Part shown: piece after piece, positions 60,207-64,000 of the stretch | Numbering within the stretch: position 1 is the stretch's first letter | Layout: every line of letters begins with the position of its first letter | NCBI RefSeq assembly: GCF_002234675.1 | Contig: NC_019875.2 | Span: 29,409,897-29,473,896, forward strand | Direction of reading: 5' to 3' | Length of the DNA stretch: 64,000 bases | Source: Oryzias latipes | Lineage: Eukaryota; Chordata; Actinopteri; Beloniformes; Adrianichthyidae | Translations under genes and position numbers: made by a program | Notes under the pieces: generated by a model | What the model was told of the DNA's origin: nothing | Database searches by the model: none | The model's input: only the letters and a program-made list of their open reading frames with translations

Positions 60207-63200
60207 CTATCTTCTGGCCTGGGGGGCGTACAGGAAGACGGCGCTGTAGGTGGACAGGATCTCCCGGGCCTCGCCTGTCGCCAGCTCGCCGCCCGTCCTC
60301 AGGAGACCGACGCGGTCTCCTTTCATGAGTGGGAGGATCAGGCTGAAGGACACGGAGCCCCCGCAGCTGCAGGCCCCCGCCGCCTCCGAGCTCCGCAGCC
60401 TCTGGACGCTGCGGTCGGACACGGACAGCACGGCCTCCAAGCGCTCGCCGCGCTGCGCCGTCAGAAGGCCCGAAACCAGGTAGCGGCCGTCCTGTGGAAC
60501 CGAGAATATCCCTGCGGATGAAAAGGGGGAGCTTCCTTACGAGTCTTCACGTCTGTCACGCCACAAACCCTGACACCCCCCTCCCTTAAATACACTGTGA
60601 CTGATCCCATAATCTCTTCTGCAATATTCCGACTCGCTAACGACTAAAAAAATCACGGCCTTAACGATTACCAGCTCACCTAAAATCAGATGAACCCCTA
60701 AATTGAGTTAAGGGAATACGTTTGTTATTGATTAACCCTAGTGCTATCTTGTGGGGTCCAGATGACCCCACTTCCAACGTTAACCTGCCTCCGAGGCAGG
60801 TTAACGTTGGAAGTGGGGTCATCTGGACCCCACAAGATAGCACAAGGGTTAGGGTAGAATTTACCCCGAAAGTATTTGGTTTTTTATACTGAGACTTGGG
60901 ATCCGTCTGATTCCCCCAAAAAAGGTGTGGCGGTTCCTTTGACACCTCCTTTGGCAAAGGGAGCGGTTTATGATGCAATCCCACAATTCTGAAGCTGAAC
61001 CGCTGGTTTACGTCAGGGGCGTCCAGACCCGACAGGCCCCGTCCCGCCTGCAGCAGGGGTCAGACGAGCGTCACCAGGAGAAGCTGTCAGGATGTGGACG
61101 CTCCCACGGGTTTCCCCGCTAAAGCCGAGGAGCGTCACAGATGCTTTTATTTCTCCACAAATGAACTTAGCTGCTGCTGGAAATCAGAGGTAGCCACTTT
61201 TTACGGCAAACTTAAAGGAGAAGAAAAGACTTTTGACAAACGGGGAGTTTCTTTTCTCCAGGGTTGCGTGTGGATTTGGTAGATGGTTGACGTATAGGAT
61301 GACCTTTATTTCTGCGATTCGCTTTAGGAAAGGCAAAAATTTCAGGGGTTTTATTGTAATTCTTTCCATTGCCTCTGTTCTCCTTTTGACGCAGAGGAAA
61401 AGAGGGGGAGGGATTTGTTTCAGTGGATTAATATTTCCAATATGTATCTGACATGCCTACATTTCCCACAATGCATCATGTTTGCATAGAAATCCAACGT
61501 TTGGTTTTATTGTTGAACTTTGGAAACCCCTCCTTCACTTCTCAAACATCTTTGTTTTGTTTTCGTTTTGTTTTTTTTTTGTTTTTTTTTGAGGGGCGGG
61601 GTACCTGTGTGGGGGTCGTAGTGTCCGCCATCATTAACCAGCACCCTGTTGAAGCGGATGAAACCAAAATCTCCCGTGAAGGGGGGCTGCTGAGTGAGAC
61701 CAACGGAGAAGGAGACGGGGTCGGCGAAGGCGCCGTCGGCCACTGAGACGAGAGAAAACACAAATTATGACAAACTGTAAACGTGACGGATGTCTGAGCC
61801 AAAACCCAGCATCAGATCGGTCTAACCGGGAGAGACGGGGGGAGCTTGATGCACCGGCGTCCAGAGGACCTTCGCTGCCCCGATAGCTGCAAGACAGAGA
61901 ACTGGCTGTAGATTTATTGACGCCCCAGTGGGGTGAAAAGTACATCTTTCTGTTCACACATCGCTTCTTTATGCAATATCTGGCAGCTCCTACGTTTTTA
62001 GAGACTGCAAAGAGAAGTTGATCCCTTCACTTTTACCCTGAAATGTTTCCACATCACCCAGAGTCAAAAGTTCTTTTCGCAATCCTGAAACTCTTCCACA
62101 ATCCTCCCACACTTTCTCCAACCAAACAGCCAGACCCCCCCCCCTCGCCCTCCCAGGATGCTCACTATTCACCCCATTTCACGGTTTTCTGCTGATATGA
62201 AAGGCAAACTGTGGATGAAGGTGGGAGCCGGAGTACCTCTGCCGTCAGGTTTGTACCACGCCGGCTGCAGAGGAGGAGGAGGAGGAGGAAGATATCCTGG
62301 GAAGAGAAAGCCCTTTTATTGTCCTCTCAAGGTTGAGGCTTTTTAACACAGAAGGGGGAGGAGCTTAAAGATTAGGATGCAGCATCAATGATTGAAGTTT
62401 CATTTAAATCCGTTTAAAAGCCTTTCTGTCTCCTCAGTTTTTGGATGTTCCATGAAGGATCATGGGAAATAAAGACAAAATGAAACCAAATCAAAGCACT
62501 CGTGCTGGAAATGAAAGTTAATAAAATCAGATTTCAGTCTATGTGGTGGTGTTCTTCTCTGGGTTTTTATTTTATGAAAGATACGAAGTGAAACAAAATT
62601 CTTTCTATTTTCAGGACGCTGCAGTGCGGTCAAGTCAGAACCCCTCAAATCTGTGCAAAACCGCTTTTCTGGAGATCAAAGACATTTTTTTATTGTTTTT
62701 TTTAGTTTTAGAGACTTTATTATAATTGCAGGGACAATTAAACTGTGAACAAGGTGAGGAATTTAACATTTCAACCCATCAAGTTAGCATCTTTTTTCCA
62801 TGACTTTTACTGAAACTAACCCATTGTTGCTAAAAAAAAAGAAAGGTTTTAAACAAGATAAAAGAACCAAATTCCAGTAGATCTTAAAGGTTTGAATCCA
62901 GAAAATGGGTAGAAAATTCCTGACCTGGAGCTCCTGCAAAGCCTTTGACAGATTTCCTAGCCGAGTCCTCGGACCCTCTGCGCACCGTCACCCGGCTGAT
63001 GTACCCGGGGGGTCCCGCCTCCCCCGTCTCCACCACGGGCCTCACAGACTGAACTGGCTGCCGGGCTTTGGACGGGTCGCTCGGCGGGCTGATCTTCACC
63101 ACGTTGACCGCGGGCTGGGCAGGTTGGCCAGGATTGGACGGCTGAGGCGGGAGGATGATGGGGATGTGGATCTGCTGGATTCTGGTTCTGGTTTTAGTCG

Positions 63201-63245
63201 GATCTGGGAAAGAAGCGACCGGCTTGTCCGGTCTCAGGTCCGTTC
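60207..63245 (-). CDS. emilin2: EMILIN-2, 3' end (proline-rich stalk and C1q domain), partial
   Basis: EMILINs are secreted elastic-fibre glycoproteins that trimerise through a C-terminal gC1q domain. Minus-strand exons, all in phase 1: 63245-62925, 62296-62237, 61886-61827, 61742-61605 and 60511-60207 (stop TAG). The first encodes a proline-rich stalk ([20 protein letters not shown], ending FAGAPG). The 60-nt exons encode [19 protein letters not shown] and [20 protein letters not shown]. The gC1q domain follows: [52 protein letters not shown], ending [11 protein letters not shown]. The collagen-like part is almost absent (one GAPG). The EMI domain and coiled coil lie beyond the window. Tail-to-tail placement next to lpin2 equals human EMILIN2-LPIN2, which decides the paralogue. 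Confidence 0.85.
60734..60850. repeat. 117-bp near-perfect palindrome (foldback element) in emilin2 intron
   Basis: Arms of 58 bp with one mismatch around a single central base (60792). The left arm begins AACCCTAGTGCTATCTTG and the centre is AACCTGCCTC-C-GAGGCAGGTT. A diverged half copy is at 36100-36180. Confidence 0.92.
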
Positions 63246-64000
63246 CTGTGGACGGACAAACAAACAAACAAACTTGAAAGAACTCAAGAGTCCCGCCCAC
63301 AAACACAGCTGCGAGCCTCAAACAAACATTTTTGCCCTTCCAATCTCGTATGAACCTTTATTTAAGCATCAGCAATCGAACGACGGCCCAAATCTGTGCT
63401 GACCTCCCTGCAGCTTTAATACCCTGCATGAAAGCAAATTGGGACGGTCAAAGAAATGAGTTTTTGGCTGCACGGCGGCGGCGGTGGCCTGGCGGAACCC
63501 CCGTGGGCACAGATAGACATCAGCTGCACCGCTAAAGTCGGCCTGAAGAACGTCCTGAGGACAAACAGCCGCTTTCAGTCGGGCGTCGAATGGATTTCTG
63601 TATTTAAATAACACAATTAGAGTGTCCAGAAAATGTCAACCTAAATATCAGACGTTTAATGAGGTTAGAGGCTAACGAGAGGCTCCGCCTCCAACGACGA
63701 CCGCAGAGCAGAAGGAGTTCCACATCAGAGGAGAAGACTGCCTCAGATCAGCACTGACAGCCATGCTGGCTCTAGAAAAGGCTTCTCTTCATTTACACTA
63801 AATCTGGTTTGGTTAATCTGGAAATTATACAAAGTTTGAGGATTTCTCTTCTTTAGCTGCACTTGCTGAATGAATGACGGCTAATCTGTCGAGATTTTTA
63901 ATCCTTAGTCTTTCAAAACCTTTGTAAGCTTTTTGTTTCTACTTTAGCGTTTCCTCTGTTCATTTTTCTTTAAAACTCTTTTAGAGGCTTGATATCTATC
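63246..64000. other. emilin2 intron or upstream exon region, unresolved
   Basis: The minus strand at about 63545-63430 is open behind an acceptor-like GTTTGTCCTCAG (DVLQADFSGAADVYLCPRG), but I see no matching donor and no EMILIN resemblance, so I do not call it an exon. The large coiled-coil exon must lie further on. Confidence 0.35.

Noticed and set aside
63369-63614. Extra emilin2 exon (DVLQADFSGAADVYLCPRG)
   Set aside because: An acceptor-like site exists but no convincing donor, and the peptide does not look like EMILIN coiled coil, stalk or EMI sequence.

Overview
This is a stretch of vertebrate nuclear DNA, almost certainly from a teleost fish. The genes are split into short exons with GT-AG introns. 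The introns and spacers are AT-rich and hold fish-type SINEs, LINE relics, hAT-like elements, MITE-like elements and microsatellites. No prokaryotic, organellar or viral gene organisation is visible. I cannot name the species from sequence alone.

Layout. 258-1463 (+): the 3' part of bag1 (ubiquitin-like and BAG domains). 3200-6180 (-): myl12, a complete non-muscle/smooth-muscle type myosin regulatory light chain of 172 residues. 7811-33996 (+): myom1 (myomesin-1), 36 coding exons reconstructed here; the exon lengths sum to 4446 nt, an exact multiple of three, giving 1481 residues with the domain order N-terminal region, Ig2, FN3x5, Ig5. 37370-58410 (+): lpin2 (phosphatidate phosphatase), with a non-coding first exon at a CpG-rich promoter, 19 coding exons totalling 2739 nt (912 residues) and a long 3' UTR. 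60207-63245 (-): the 3' end of emilin2 (proline-rich stalk plus C1q domain), which continues past the window.

The order emilin2-lpin2 (tail to tail)-myom1-myl12 is the same as on human chromosome 18p11.31, so this block is old vertebrate synteny. bag1 is the outsider, since human BAG1 lies on chromosome 9. The genes do not form an operon. myom1 and myl12 both serve the actomyosin apparatus (M-band cross-linking, and myosin II regulation); lpin2 acts in glycerolipid synthesis; emilin2 is extracellular matrix.

The non-genic DNA is rich in structure: two hAT-like insertions, each with an 8-bp target duplication, nested inside one older repeat (25785-28400); a 550-bp terminal-inverted-repeat element carrying 21-bp palindromic tandem units (19501-20050); a nearly perfect 117-bp palindrome (60734-60850); and at least four dispersed repeat families with several copies each. 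The most notable gene-level oddities are a GC donor followed by a long CA repeat in myom1, a GT repeat in place of the polypyrimidine tract at another myom1 acceptor, and a CAGCAG tandem acceptor in lpin2. I found no clearly new biological system; the findings are mostly splicing, repeat and family-variant observations.
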